From Lachnospiraceae bacterium (GTDB lineage Bacteria; Bacillota; Clostridia; Lachnospirales; Bianqueaceae), in contig JABUST010000189.1 of the NCBI GenBank assembly GCA_021442595.1, forward strand, positions 1-32,885: DNA of 32,885 nt, given 5' to 3'. A program made the position numbers and the translations under genes. The notes below the pieces were generated by a model. That model was given only the letters and a program-made list of their open reading frames with translations, was not told the DNA's origin and searched no databases. Below, in pieces: positions 8,519-18,221 of this stretch. Numbering within the stretch: the stretch's first letter is position 1; the number at the start of each line of letters is the position of its first letter.

Positions 8519-9730
8519 TTACGAGCCGTAATATTCCTCCAGCAGATCCGGATAGTTTACCAGGAATCTCTCCGGAATCAAGCCCGGAGTCCTGGGATAA
8601 TCGTAAAGGTTAAAGTCGAAGCAGTCGTTATGCTGCTCGGAGTATTCCAGCATTTCCTGATCCGTCAGCATGAAGAACAGTCCCCCGGCTGCTCTGGGGG
8701 TAGTATCATAATGCCACCAGGCATCTTCAATGTACACCATGAGCCAGAAGTGATTGGATCTTCCCTCCATAGGAATCTTCCGTACCACGATGTTATCAAT
8801 GCCTGCCCGGTTCAGGAGAGCCATGGTGATGGAAGTGTAGGTGAAGCAGTCTCCGCTGCGCCGGTGAAGTCCGGCTACAGCCTCCAGTTCAAAGCTGTCG
8901 TAGGTATAGGCATATCCGCTGTAGGAAATGCCGTCAAAGACCCAATTATAGATCTGCAGCGCCTTCTCCCTGGGACTCATGTCTTCCGTACAGAGACTGC
9001 TGTAAAGTCTTTCAATCAGCACCGGAAGTTCATCCACGCTGTAGGGTTCTTCCGCTTCCTCGTTTCCGCCCCATTCCAGATCACTGAGATCCCGGTCCGG
9101 AATCACAAAGGTAAAATACACCGTCTGCTCCACGGAGTTTCCGGAAAGGTCCTCGGCATAATAGGTGACGGGATAGGTGCCCTCTGTGTTCACATCCACC
9201 TGAGAATTATCCACCGTGATGTGGAGTTCTCCGTCGCGATCATCTATAGCCTTAACGCCTTCCTTGTACATAACATTCTCACCCACAGTGAACATCCGGT
9301 CCTCCAGACCTTCAAACACAGGTGCCACATGATCCCTGAAGGAATCCACATACAGGAAGATCCGGTAACGGCTCAAAGAAGAGGGCACCACCAGACCGGG
9401 CAGGCTTCTTTCTGCCAGCTCCCCTCTGCGGGAAGCGCAGAATTCCGTCACAGGCTCTGTCTTGGGATCCTTCACGGAAATCTTATACATAAAGGCGTCT
9501 ATGGTGGGCATACTGAACTTCAGTAAAGCCACCAATATTACAGCCAGCCAGATCCAGGGATTAAGGATGGTCTTAAAAATCCAATGGGTCTTCCGGGATG
9601 CTTCCTTCCGGACCGTACTTGTTTCCGGCGCTTTCTTCATACTCATGCACACAGCCCTCTCCAGCCTGCGTTTACGGCTTCTTACCGCTCTCGGCCTTCT
9701 GCCTCGACCTTTGCGTTTTCTGTCCTTCAT
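8519..9730 (-). CDS. Transglutaminase-like domain protein with Ig-like (DUF5011-type) domain, membrane anchored
   Basis: Paralog of 5436..6419: DGELHITVDNSQVDVNTEGTYPVTYYAEDLSGNSVEQTVYFTFVIPDRD and GDCFTYTSITMALLNRAG..NHFWLMVYIEDAWWHYDTTP; basic N-terminus then TM. Confidence 0.8.
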   Translation of the reverse strand: MKDRKRKGRGRRPRAVRSRKRRLERAVCMSMKKAPETSTVRKEASRKTHWIFKTILNPWIWLAVILVALLKFSMPTIDAFMYKISVKDPKTEPVTEFCASRRGELAERSLPGLVVPSSLSRYRIFLYVDSFRDHVAPVFEGLEDRMFTVGENVMYKEGVKAIDDRDGELHITVDNSQVDVNTEGTYPVTYYAEDLSGNSVEQTVYFTFVIPDRDLSDLEWGGNEEAEEPYSVDELPVLIERLYSSLCTEDMSPREKALQIYNWVFDGISYSGYAYTYDSFELEAVAGLHRRSGDCFTYTSITMALLNRAGIDNIVVRKIPMEGRSNHFWLMVYIEDAWWHYDTTPRAAGGLFFMLTDQEMLEYSEQHNDCFDFNLYDYPRTPGLIPERFLVNYPDLLEEYYGS

Positions 9731-9838
9731 GGTTTTGTCTGCTCATCTCTGCGGTTCCCGGAGCCTTCTCCTTCCCGGTCCGCTTTTTCTTTTTATGCTC
9801 AATCTCTGCCCTTTGTGGGGCATCTCTTTGACCCTGTA

Positions 9839-10693
9839 TTATAGCATGCTATGGGCTTCCCGTACCACAGCATTTATATCTATATTCCCTCTGTTTTCGG
9901 AGATTTTCGAGAAATCCTCCCTTCCTTCTCCCGCCTGCTGCCTCTTCTTAAGGTGCAGCAGATACTCAATATTCCCCTCCGGTCCCCGTATGGGGGAGTA
10001 AGTTAATCCATGAGGCATCAGCCCCAGGCCGAAGGCATAGGTTAAAACCAGGCGGATCACCTCTTTATGTACAGTGGGATCCTTGACCACACCTTTCTTT
10101 CCCACAGCCCCTCTTCCGGCCTCAAACTGGGGCTTGATGAGGCACACCATCTCCCCTGTTTCCTTCAGAAGAGCTGCCACTGCATCCAGCACCTTTGTAA
10201 GAGAGATAAAGCTCACATCCACCGAGGCAAGATCTGCCCCTTCAAAAGCTTCACAGCTCTGGATCCGGGTCAGCCGCTCTCTTGTGAGATGACGGACATT
10301 GGTCTGCTCCAGATTAGTGACTCTGGGATCTTTTCTCAGGCTCATGGCCAACTGATCCGTCCCCACATCCACTGCCAGCACCTGCTTTGCGCCACGCTGC
10401 AGCATGCAGTCCGTAAATCCTCCCGTGGAAGCCCCGATGTCCATACAGATCTTCCCCTGAAGGTCGATGCCGAAACAGTCCAGTGCCTTTTCCAGCTTCA
10501 AGCCACCCCGGCTCACATAGCGCAGCACCTCGCCCCGAATCTCCGGAGTCACTGTGTCCTCCACCTTCTGGGCCGGCTTCTTCCCGGGGATGCCCATCAC
10601 CAGGACCTGGCCCTTTTCAATGAGCTCTCTGGCCCGCTCCCGGGAAGAAGCCAGCCCCTTCTCCACCAGAAGTACATCCAAACGTTTTTCCAT
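9839..10693 (-). CDS. tlyA: TlyA family rRNA (2'-O-)methyltransferase / hemolysin A
   Basis: MEKRLDVLLVEKGLASSRERARELIEKGQVLV (S4 domain) then MDIGASTGGFTDCMLQRGAKQVLAVDVGTDQLA (FtsJ-like MTase). Start placed at the internal Met at 10693 instead of the ORF-track start. Confidence 0.93.
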   Translation of the reverse strand: MEKRLDVLLVEKGLASSRERARELIEKGQVLVMGIPGKKPAQKVEDTVTPEIRGEVLRYVSRGGLKLEKALDCFGIDLQGKICMDIGASTGGFTDCMLQRGAKQVLAVDVGTDQLAMSLRKDPRVTNLEQTNVRHLTRERLTRIQSCEAFEGADLASVDVSFISLTKVLDAVAALLKETGEMVCLIKPQFEAGRGAVGKKGVVKDPTVHKEVIRLVLTYAFGLGLMPHGLTYSPIRGPEGNIEYLLHLKKRQQAGEGREDFSKISENRGNIDINAVVREAHSML

Positions 10694-11279
10694 ATATTGT
10701 AATTTCCTGTCTTTCAGCAGATATCGAATCCTTTTTCCAACGCTCCAGATGCTCCAGAATGGTCTCCCGCAGGGCCTCATATCTTTCCTTTACAGGGCCG
10801 CACATGAGTCCCCGGGCAATGACGTCCTCATACTCCTCCACGGTACACCACCTGGCGTCTGTGGTCTCTCCTGCCTGCAGCACAATGTCCTCCAAAGGCC
10901 AGTCCTTATGGATCAGGTAGACCTTCAGCACAGACTGTTCAAACCATACTGTGGCGATCTCCTCCAGGTCTTCTTCTGTAACCGGGATACCGGTCTCTTC
11001 AAACAACTCCCGTACCATGGATTCTTCCGCCGTTTCCCCGAACCGGGAGGCCCCGCCGCTGTTTTCCCAGTAGCCGGGCCAGGCTTCCTTCTCGGGAGCC
11101 CGGAGGGTCATGAGGATCCTTCCCCTGGAATCGATGACAAAGGCGGCCACCGCCATGGCCCAGGTACCCTCCGGGATCTCTGTGCCCCCCTCCTCCGCCG
11201 GTCTGCGGGTCCCGTAGATTTCCGTAAGCCGGAGAGGAAGCCCCTTTTCATCTTTTCTGTACAATGACAGCCGTTCCAT
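10617..11279 (-). CDS. NUDIX hydrolase
   Basis: GGASRFGETAEESMVRELFEETGI Nudix box; start taken at MERLSLYRKDEKGLPLRL (cat at 11277-11279). Confidence 0.87.
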   Translation of the reverse strand: MERLSLYRKDEKGLPLRLTEIYGTRRPAEEGGTEIPEGTWAMAVAAFVIDSRGRILMTLRAPEKEAWPGYWENSGGASRFGETAEESMVRELFEETGIPVTEEDLEEIATVWFEQSVLKVYLIHKDWPLEDIVLQAGETTDARWCTVEEYEDVIARGLMCGPVKERYEALRETILEHLERWKKDSISAERQEITIYGKTFGCTSGGEGAGFFPGAGQRAH

Positions 11280-11400
11280 AAATCCCTCCGAATATACACA
11301 GAAGACGCGGACCAAAGGATCTGCGTCATTCTGTAAAATTAAATATTCTTCTGTAAGGCGGTCTCTCCTCTTGGGAAAGGTTCTCCGCCTGCAGCCTTTT

Positions 11401-12486
11401 TTATAAGGATGCCATAAAATCCTCATTGATTTTGCGGATCATGGCGCAGACCAGCTGCACAGTCTGCTCAAAGTCCTGTATCGCGCAGAAGGTGTGGTGG
11501 GAATGGGTATAGCGCACAGGCACGCTGAGTACCACGCAGGGCACCGCGCCGATGGCATCGTGAATGAGCCCCCCGTTGGTTCCGCCGCCGCTTCTGACAG
11601 CCCGCTGCAGGGGAATACCGATCTCCCCGGCCGTGTCAATGGCCATGCGGGCCATGCGGGCATTGGCGATCATGTTCACATCCATGTGCCGCATCATGGG
11701 ACCTCTCTTCAGACCGGTCTGGATGCGGTATTCTGGCATAAAGGAGTCATCTGCCGGTGCCCCCTCCAGGACGATGCTGATATCCGGACAGACTTCATGG
11801 ACCGTGGCTCTGGCGCCCCGGCCTCCCACCTCTTCCTGGGTGGTGAGGGTCCCGATGACATCCACTCCCAGCTCTTCCCCGGCCAGACGCTTCAGCACCT
11901 CCAGCACCACAGCGCAGCCGATGCGGCAGTCAAAGGCCTTACCCATGAGGACGCCGCTTTCTGCATTGACCTCCATATCCACTGCGGGTACCACCGGGTC
12001 CCCCACCTCAATTCCGAAAATGTCTCTCACCTCCTCGGCACAGGTGGCTCCCACGTCGATGACCATGTTGGTGATAGAGAGCTCCTTCGTCCCCATCTCC
12101 TTCTGGTAGTGGACAGGCACGGAGGCCACGATGCCGGTAATCAGCTTTCCGAAGCGGTTGCGGATCCATACCCGATGGGCAGGAACCGTGCTGGGGTCCC
12201 AGTGACCTAATGACAGAAAGTCCAGCATGCCGTTGGGGCGGATGGCCTGAATCATGAAGGCTACTTCATCGGAGTGAGCGTCCAGCATGAGCACCGGCTT
12301 ATCCCCTTGGGTGCTGTTTCCCTTTCTGAAGAGCATAAGATTGTGCATGGGGTCCTCCGCAGAGTATTCCACGAAGGGATCAGCCCATTTCCGGGCCACT
12401 TCTGCCACCTCCTCCTCGAAGCCGGGGGCGCCGAAGGCGTTGGAAAGATCTTTGATCATCTGCAGAGTGGTATTATCCATGTCCAT
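11401..12486 (-). CDS. M42 family metallopeptidase (glutamyl aminopeptidase/endoglucanase-type)
   Basis: LMLDAHSDEVAFMI, GKAFDCRIGCAVVLEVL, TTQEEVGGRGA, RSGGGTNGGLIH, PVRYTHSHH motifs. Confidence 0.92.
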   Translation of the reverse strand: MDMDNTTLQMIKDLSNAFGAPGFEEEVAEVARKWADPFVEYSAEDPMHNLMLFRKGNSTQGDKPVLMLDAHSDEVAFMIQAIRPNGMLDFLSLGHWDPSTVPAHRVWIRNRFGKLITGIVASVPVHYQKEMGTKELSITNMVIDVGATCAEEVRDIFGIEVGDPVVPAVDMEVNAESGVLMGKAFDCRIGCAVVLEVLKRLAGEELGVDVIGTLTTQEEVGGRGARATVHEVCPDISIVLEGAPADDSFMPEYRIQTGLKRGPMMRHMDVNMIANARMARMAIDTAGEIGIPLQRAVRSGGGTNGGLIHDAIGAVPCVVLSVPVRYTHSHHTFCAIQDFEQTVQLVCAMIRKINEDFMASL

Positions 12487-12637
12487 TGTGGGCTCCTTCC
12501 TGTATGATGGCAGATCAGACTTTCAGATCTGATTTGCCATTCGTATCTAAATAGCTTTTTATCCGCAGCTATCTGTCCCTGATTGACTGCAGTAACTGAT
12601 TGGCTGTGGTATCTGGCCGGTGGCATTAGCTGTTTAC

Positions 12638-13651
12638 TTACAGTGTCAGATTGGGATAGGCATTCAGATCCAGAGGACTGGACTGACCTTTCTCATATTC
12701 ATAGTAGGCTGCGCAGCCGATCATGGCCGCGTTGTCAGTGCAGAGGATGATCTCCGGCCGGCAGAAGTCCATGCCCGCCTCCCGGCAGGCCTTCTCCAGG
12801 GATTCCCGGAGGGCTTTATTGGCGGAAACTCCTCCGGCCATGGCGACCCGCTTGACCTTGTAGTCCCGGGCAGCCTGCATAACCTTGGCAGTCAACACCT
12901 CCACCACCGCTGCCTGGAAGGAGGCGGCTACATCGCTTTGATTCACAGGAAGCCCCATCATCTGCTGCTGATTCAGGTAATTCAGCACGGCGGATTTCAA
13001 TCCGCTGAAGCTGAAATTGTAACCCTCCTCCTCCAGACAGGGTCGGGGAAAATGAATGGCCTCCGAATCTCCCTGCTCTGCAGCCTTCTGTATCTTGGGA
13101 CCTCCGGGATATCCCAGTCCAATGGCCCGGGCCACCTTGTCAAAGGCTTCTCCCGCAGCATCGTCTCTGGTCTTTCCCAGAATGCGGTAATTGGCATAGT
13201 CATCCACCATAATGATGTGGGTGTGACCGCCGGAAACCACCAGGCACAGGAAGGGAGGCTCCCATTCCTTATTGGTAATGTAATTGGCGGCAATATGACC
13301 CTTCAGATGGTGGACCCCCAGCAAGGGCTTATGGGCAGCATAGGCCAATCCCTTGGCTTCGGACAGTCCCACCAGCAGCGCTCCCACCAGCCCGGGGCCG
13401 TAGGTGACAGCCACCGCATCGATCTCCTCCATGGTCAGCCCCGCATCCTCCAGAGCCTGGAGGATCACCCCGTCTGCCGCTTCAATATGCTTTCGGGAGG
13501 CGATCTCCGGCACCACGCCCCCATATATCTTGTGGATAGGCACCTGGGAGGAGATCACGTTGGAAAGGACCTCCCGGCCCCCTCGGATCACCGCTGCGGC
13601 AGTCTCGTCGCAGGAGGATTCGATGGCCAGGATGGTTTCATATCGCTCCAT
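12638..13651 (-). CDS. tsaD: tRNA N6-adenosine threonylcarbamoyltransferase
   Basis: [68 protein letters not shown]. Confidence 0.97.
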   Translation of the reverse strand: MERYETILAIESSCDETAAAVIRGGREVLSNVISSQVPIHKIYGGVVPEIASRKHIEAADGVILQALEDAGLTMEEIDAVAVTYGPGLVGALLVGLSEAKGLAYAAHKPLLGVHHLKGHIAANYITNKEWEPPFLCLVVSGGHTHIIMVDDYANYRILGKTRDDAAGEAFDKVARAIGLGYPGGPKIQKAAEQGDSEAIHFPRPCLEEEGYNFSFSGLKSAVLNYLNQQQMMGLPVNQSDVAASFQAAVVEVLTAKVMQAARDYKVKRVAMAGGVSANKALRESLEKACREAGMDFCRPEIILCTDNAAMIGCAAYYEYEKGQSSPLDLNAYPNLTL

Positions 13652-13652
13652 G

Positions 13653-14579
13653 TTAATCCTCGTATTTGAATTCTCTGATCATTCTGTCCTTGCCCAGATG
13701 AGTATTGGGGAAGATGGCTCTGGCCACCTCCAGATACTCTTCCGGATCCGGCATGGCAGGAGAATAATGGGTGAGCCACAGCTCCTTCACCCCTGCTCTG
13801 GCTGCCATGGTGGCTGCCTCCTGAAAGGACATATGATGCTTTTCTTCAGTTTTTTCCTGTTTTTCCGGATCTCCGTACATGCCTTCACAGATGAACAGGT
13901 CCGATCCCTCTGCCAGGCGGCAGATGGCTTTGGTGGGTCGGGAGTCTGTGCTGTAGGTGATCTTCATCCCCTTGCGCTCCTCCGCCAGCACCATATCCGG
14001 TGTGTAGAGGGTCCCGTCTTCTCCCACAGCCTCTTCCCCCTGCTGCAGTACACGCCACAGCTTCAGAGGAATTCCCGCTGCCTTAGCTCTCTCCGGGTCA
14101 AACCGGGGTCGCCGCTTGATAGCCACGCTGTAGCCCACACAGGGCATTCCCCCGTGGCTGCACTTTCCGGGGGTCACAAACATATCGCCGATGCAGATCT
14201 CCCTCTGCTCTTCGATTTCTTCCTTTGTCAGCTCCCGGCCCAGCACCTGAAAGGGCAGTTTGCCGGTAATACGCAGCAGCCCCTCCACCACCACCCGCAG
14301 CCCCTGAGGGCCCATGAGGGTGATGGGCTCCTCCCGGCCGCTGTTTCCGATGGTCAGAAGCAGCCCGGGCAGACCGGCAATATGGTCTGCATGGTAATGG
14401 GTGAATAGAATGGTGTCGATATCTTTAAAGCTCCATCCCGTGCGGCACAGAGTGATCTGTGTCCCCTCGCCGGTATCGATGAGGACGGAGTGTCCGCCGT
14501 ACCGGATGAGGCAGGAGGTCAGATACCGGCCGGGAAGGGGGCGCATACCCCCTGTTCCCAGCAAGCAAACATCAAACAT
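13653..14579 (-). CDS. rnz: Ribonuclease Z
   Basis: [46 protein letters not shown] metallo-beta-lactamase HxHxDH signature. Confidence 0.95.
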   Translation of the reverse strand: MFDVCLLGTGGMRPLPGRYLTSCLIRYGGHSVLIDTGEGTQITLCRTGWSFKDIDTILFTHYHADHIAGLPGLLLTIGNSGREEPITLMGPQGLRVVVEGLLRITGKLPFQVLGRELTKEEIEEQREICIGDMFVTPGKCSHGGMPCVGYSVAIKRRPRFDPERAKAAGIPLKLWRVLQQGEEAVGEDGTLYTPDMVLAEERKGMKITYSTDSRPTKAICRLAEGSDLFICEGMYGDPEKQEKTEEKHHMSFQEAATMAARAGVKELWLTHYSPAMPDPEEYLEVARAIFPNTHLGKDRMIREFKYED

Positions 14580-14583
14580 AGTA

Positions 14584-17025
14584 TTATCTCTGCTCGGCTC
14601 CCAGACGGAATTTCAGGTTGCCTACGATCTTCTTCATGAAACGGGTAATGTCCTCGGGAGTGATGGCCTTCTCCTCGGGAGTGAAGGTGATCTTGAAAGC
14701 CATGGACTTCTTGCCGGCTCCGATCTGTTCACTGCGGTATATATCAAACAGGTCCACCTTGGAGACCTTGTCGCAGCCCTTCATGATCTCATTAACCACA
14801 GCGCCGCACTCTGTCTCTTCAGACACCACCACGGCCAGGTCTCGGTCTACATTTCCGAACTCACTGATGGGCTTGTATCGAAATCTCTCGGGCATATGAG
14901 CGCACATCCCGGCGAAGTCGATCTCTCCCAGGAAGATCTTGTAGTTCTCTTTTCCGTCTCTGGGCAGGGGCAGCTCTGCTGTCACAGCATTTGCCAGCTT
15001 ACCGAACTGTCCGATGCGCTCTCCGTCTGCCAGAATGTAAGCGGCAATGCCGGGATGCAGATATGAAACATCGGTGCAGCGCTCGTATTCGATGCTGAGG
15101 CCGAAGACTTCTGCCAGCTCCTCCACAGCTCCCTTCATGGTGAAGAAATCTTCTTCCTCACCGAATCCGGCAAACCCCAGATGCAGCACTTCCTCGGGAA
15201 GATTTTTGGTGTAGTCTCCCACGGGAATGTAAACATTGGAGATCTCGAAAATGCGTCCTGCGGCGTTGCCCTTCTTCAGGTTCTCCACCACCACATTCAG
15301 CATGGAGGGAGCCAGGGTGCGGCGCATGATGGACAGCTTCTCGGTGATGGGATTGATCAGGCGGATCACCTGTCTCTCAAGAGCATCCTCAGGAAGATGC
15401 AGGGCGTCCAGATCGGCAGGAGAATAGAAGGCAAAGGTGGAAACCTCATAGAAGCCCTGAGCGCAAAGTGTCTTCTTCAGATGGCTGCGGGTCTTCTGCT
15501 GGGGATTCAATCCTCCGGTGGTGACGGTGGCTTCCTGCAGGAAGGTGGGCTTGATGTGGTCATAGCCGTATTCTCGGATGACCTCCTCGGCCAGATCCGG
15601 CTCACCAACTTCAATGTCCTCTCTGTAGCGGGGAGCCGTGACTTCCATCACATCCCCTTCGGCTTTCACTTCAAAATAAAGGCTCTTCAGAATATCCAGC
15701 ACGTCCTGGCGGGGCACTTCAATGCCCAGGATCCGGTTGATACCGGAGAAGGCAGCTGTGAATTGCTTGCCTTCCTTAGGCTCCCCGGCGTCACAGTCGA
15801 AGGCGCTGGCGGTGATCTCACCGCAGCCCAGCTCCTGGATCAGGTGCAGAGCCCGGGCCATACCCATCTCTACGGTGTACTCGGACACGCCCTTCTCATA
15901 GTGGCTGGCAGCGTCGGTGCGCTGACCCAGGCTCTTGGAGGTCTTGCGGACGTTGTCCCGGGCGAACTTAGCGGACTCGAAAAGCAGCTGTGTGGTCTCG
16001 GGAGTGATCTCGGAATTCAGCCCGCCCATGATGCCGGCCAGTGCCACAGGCTTGGAACCGTCGCAGATGACAAGGTTCTCCGGATTCAGAGTGAATTCCT
16101 TCTCATCCAGGGTCTGAATGGTCTCACCCCTGGCTGCCCGGCGGACGATGATCTGGTTGGATTCCAGGGTCTCCATGTCAAAGGCATGCATGGGCTGGCC
16201 CAGTTCCAGCATCACGAAGTTGGTGATGTCCACCACATTGCTGATGGAACGCAGTCCGCACAGAGCCAGATAGCGCTTCATCCAGGCAGGGCTCTCCCCG
16301 GGGGTGATATTTCTCACCCCGTGACCCAGATAGCGGGGGCACAGGTCGGGTGCTTCCACGGTAATGTTCAGACCTTCAAAGATGTAATCCGACTGGGTGT
16401 AGTCCAGAGCAGGCATCTTCACAGGCTTCTTCAAAATGGCAGCCACCTCACGGGCAATGCCGAAAATAGACTGGCAGTCGCTGCGGTTGGCAGTAAGAGA
16501 GATGTCGAAGATCTCTTCATCCAGACCGGTGAGCTTCTTTACATCCTCTCCGGGAACGGCATCCTCCGGCAGTACCAACAGCCCGAAGTAATCGGAACCG
16601 GGATACAGATCCTCCGTCAGGCCCAGCTCCGTGCCGGAGCACAGCATACCGTTGGACTCGTAGCCACGCATCTTTCCCTTCTTAATGGTGGCTACACCTT
16701 CAACGGTCTTGTGATCCTTACCCGTTGCCAGCACAGTGGCTCCCGGCAGGGCTGCGGGATATTTGCCGCCGGCCTGCACATTGTCGGCGCCGCAGCAGAT
16801 CTGCAGCAGCTCGGGGCCGCCCACATTGACCTTGCATACGTGGAGGTGGGTGTCGGGAATAGCTTCGCATTCCACCACCTCACCTACCACCACGGAACTG
16901 ATGTCCTTGCCGATCTGGTACCGCTCCTCCACCTCAAATCCCGCATCGAAGAGTTTATCCTCCAGCTCCTGAGGGGTAACATCCACATCGACATAATATT
17001 TCAACAAACTATATGGAACAAGCAT
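14584..17025 (-). CDS. pheT: Phenylalanine--tRNA ligase beta subunit
   Basis: MLVPYSLLKYYVDVDVTPQELEDKLFDAGFEVE.. with tRNA-binding domain, B3/B4 and C-terminal FDX-ACB; 813 aa. Confidence 0.97.
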   Translation of the reverse strand: MLVPYSLLKYYVDVDVTPQELEDKLFDAGFEVEERYQIGKDISSVVVGEVVECEAIPDTHLHVCKVNVGGPELLQICCGADNVQAGGKYPAALPGATVLATGKDHKTVEGVATIKKGKMRGYESNGMLCSGTELGLTEDLYPGSDYFGLLVLPEDAVPGEDVKKLTGLDEEIFDISLTANRSDCQSIFGIAREVAAILKKPVKMPALDYTQSDYIFEGLNITVEAPDLCPRYLGHGVRNITPGESPAWMKRYLALCGLRSISNVVDITNFVMLELGQPMHAFDMETLESNQIIVRRAARGETIQTLDEKEFTLNPENLVICDGSKPVALAGIMGGLNSEITPETTQLLFESAKFARDNVRKTSKSLGQRTDAASHYEKGVSEYTVEMGMARALHLIQELGCGEITASAFDCDAGEPKEGKQFTAAFSGINRILGIEVPRQDVLDILKSLYFEVKAEGDVMEVTAPRYREDIEVGEPDLAEEVIREYGYDHIKPTFLQEATVTTGGLNPQQKTRSHLKKTLCAQGFYEVSTFAFYSPADLDALHLPEDALERQVIRLINPITEKLSIMRRTLAPSMLNVVVENLKKGNAAGRIFEISNVYIPVGDYTKNLPEEVLHLGFAGFGEEEDFFTMKGAVEELAEVFGLSIEYERCTDVSYLHPGIAAYILADGERIGQFGKLANAVTAELPLPRDGKENYKIFLGEIDFAGMCAHMPERFRYKPISEFGNVDRDLAVVVSEETECGAVVNEIMKGCDKVSKVDLFDIYRSEQIGAGKKSMAFKITFTPEEKAITPEDITRFMKKIVGNLKFRLGAEQR

Positions 17026-17132
17026 AGTGATTCTCCTTAATTAGCATCGACATATGAAACCTTCGAGTATTTGTGAAGCTCTGCTTCGCAAATACAGGGG
17101 GGCCATCAAGAAATTCTTTCTAACAAGAGGAT

Positions 17133-18161
17133 TTAATTGGCCCCCTTGAATTGATTGAGAAAACGCAGGTCGTTCTCGAAGAGAAGGCCCATATTATTGA
17201 TGCCGTATTTCAGCATGGCAATGCGCTCAATGCCGATACCGAAAGCAAAACCGGAATAGACCTGAGGATCGATGCCGCAGTTCTCCAGCACAGAGTGGTG
17301 GACCACACCGGCGCCCAGCACCTCGATCCAGCCGGTGTGCTTGCACAGGGGGCAGCCCTTGCCGCCGCACTTGAAGCAGCTCACATCCACCTCAACGGAA
17401 GGCTCCGTGAAGGGGAAGTAGCTGGGGCGAAGCCGGGTCTTTACATCGCCGTCGAAGATCTGCTGGGCGAACTTTTCCAGCATGCCCTGCAAGTCGCAGA
17501 GGGTAATGTTCTTGTCCACCACCAAGCCCTCCATCTGATGGAACATGGGAGAGTGGGTAGCGTCATAATCGGAGCGGAATACACGGCCGGGCACCAGCAC
17601 CTTGATGGGAGGCTTCTTCATGTCCATGACACGGATCTGTCCCCCGGAGGTCTGGGTGCGCAGGATGATGTCCTCTCCCACGTAGAAGGTGTCCTGCATG
17701 TCTCTGGCAGGATGGTTCTTGGGAATATTCAGACGGGTGAAATTGTGATCATCGTCTTCGATCTCGGGGCCTTCAAAAACCTCAAAGCCCATGCCGGCGA
17801 AGATGTCCACGATCTCCTGCTTGATCAGGGTGATGGGGTGGAGCGCTCCGCTCTCTCTGCGCTTGGCGGGCATGGTGATGTCCACCTGCTCGGACTTGTT
17901 CCGTTTCTCCAGTTCTTTCGCTTCCACGGTCTCCCGAAGCTGCTGATACTGCTCCTCCACCTGGACCTTAAACTGGTTGATGACCTTTCCCACCGCGGGG
18001 CGGTCTTCCTTGGCCACATCCCGCAGACCCTTCATGAGATCTGCGATGCTGCCGTTCTTGCTCAGATGCTTCTGCCAGAAAGCTGCCAGATCCTCTTTAC
18101 CTGCGATCTGGGCGATCTCCCCGGCCATTTGCTCTCGAAGGGCTTTAATCTTTTCTTCCAT
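17133..18161 (-). CDS. pheS: Phenylalanine--tRNA ligase alpha subunit
   Basis: [68 protein letters not shown]. Confidence 0.97.
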   Translation of the reverse strand: MEEKIKALREQMAGEIAQIAGKEDLAAFWQKHLSKNGSIADLMKGLRDVAKEDRPAVGKVINQFKVQVEEQYQQLRETVEAKELEKRNKSEQVDITMPAKRRESGALHPITLIKQEIVDIFAGMGFEVFEGPEIEDDDHNFTRLNIPKNHPARDMQDTFYVGEDIILRTQTSGGQIRVMDMKKPPIKVLVPGRVFRSDYDATHSPMFHQMEGLVVDKNITLCDLQGMLEKFAQQIFDGDVKTRLRPSYFPFTEPSVEVDVSCFKCGGKGCPLCKHTGWIEVLGAGVVHHSVLENCGIDPQVYSGFAFGIGIERIAMLKYGINNMGLLFENDLRFLNQFKGAN

Positions 18162-18221
18162 ATTTCACCTCTGCTTCACTTCCTTTTGTCACGACTCTCC
18201 GGAGTATTCTTCCCCGGTCCA

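Noticed and set aside
8114-9526. 470-aa plus-strand ORF
   Set aside because: Antisense to the lipoprotein and transglutaminase genes; no recognisable fold or SD.
12510-12540. ATCAGA..TCTGAT hairpin between tsaD and the M42 peptidase gene
   Set aside because: Short stem without a U-tract; probably chance.
12620-13669. 349-aa plus-strand ORF
   Set aside because: Exact antisense of tsaD; shadow ORF.
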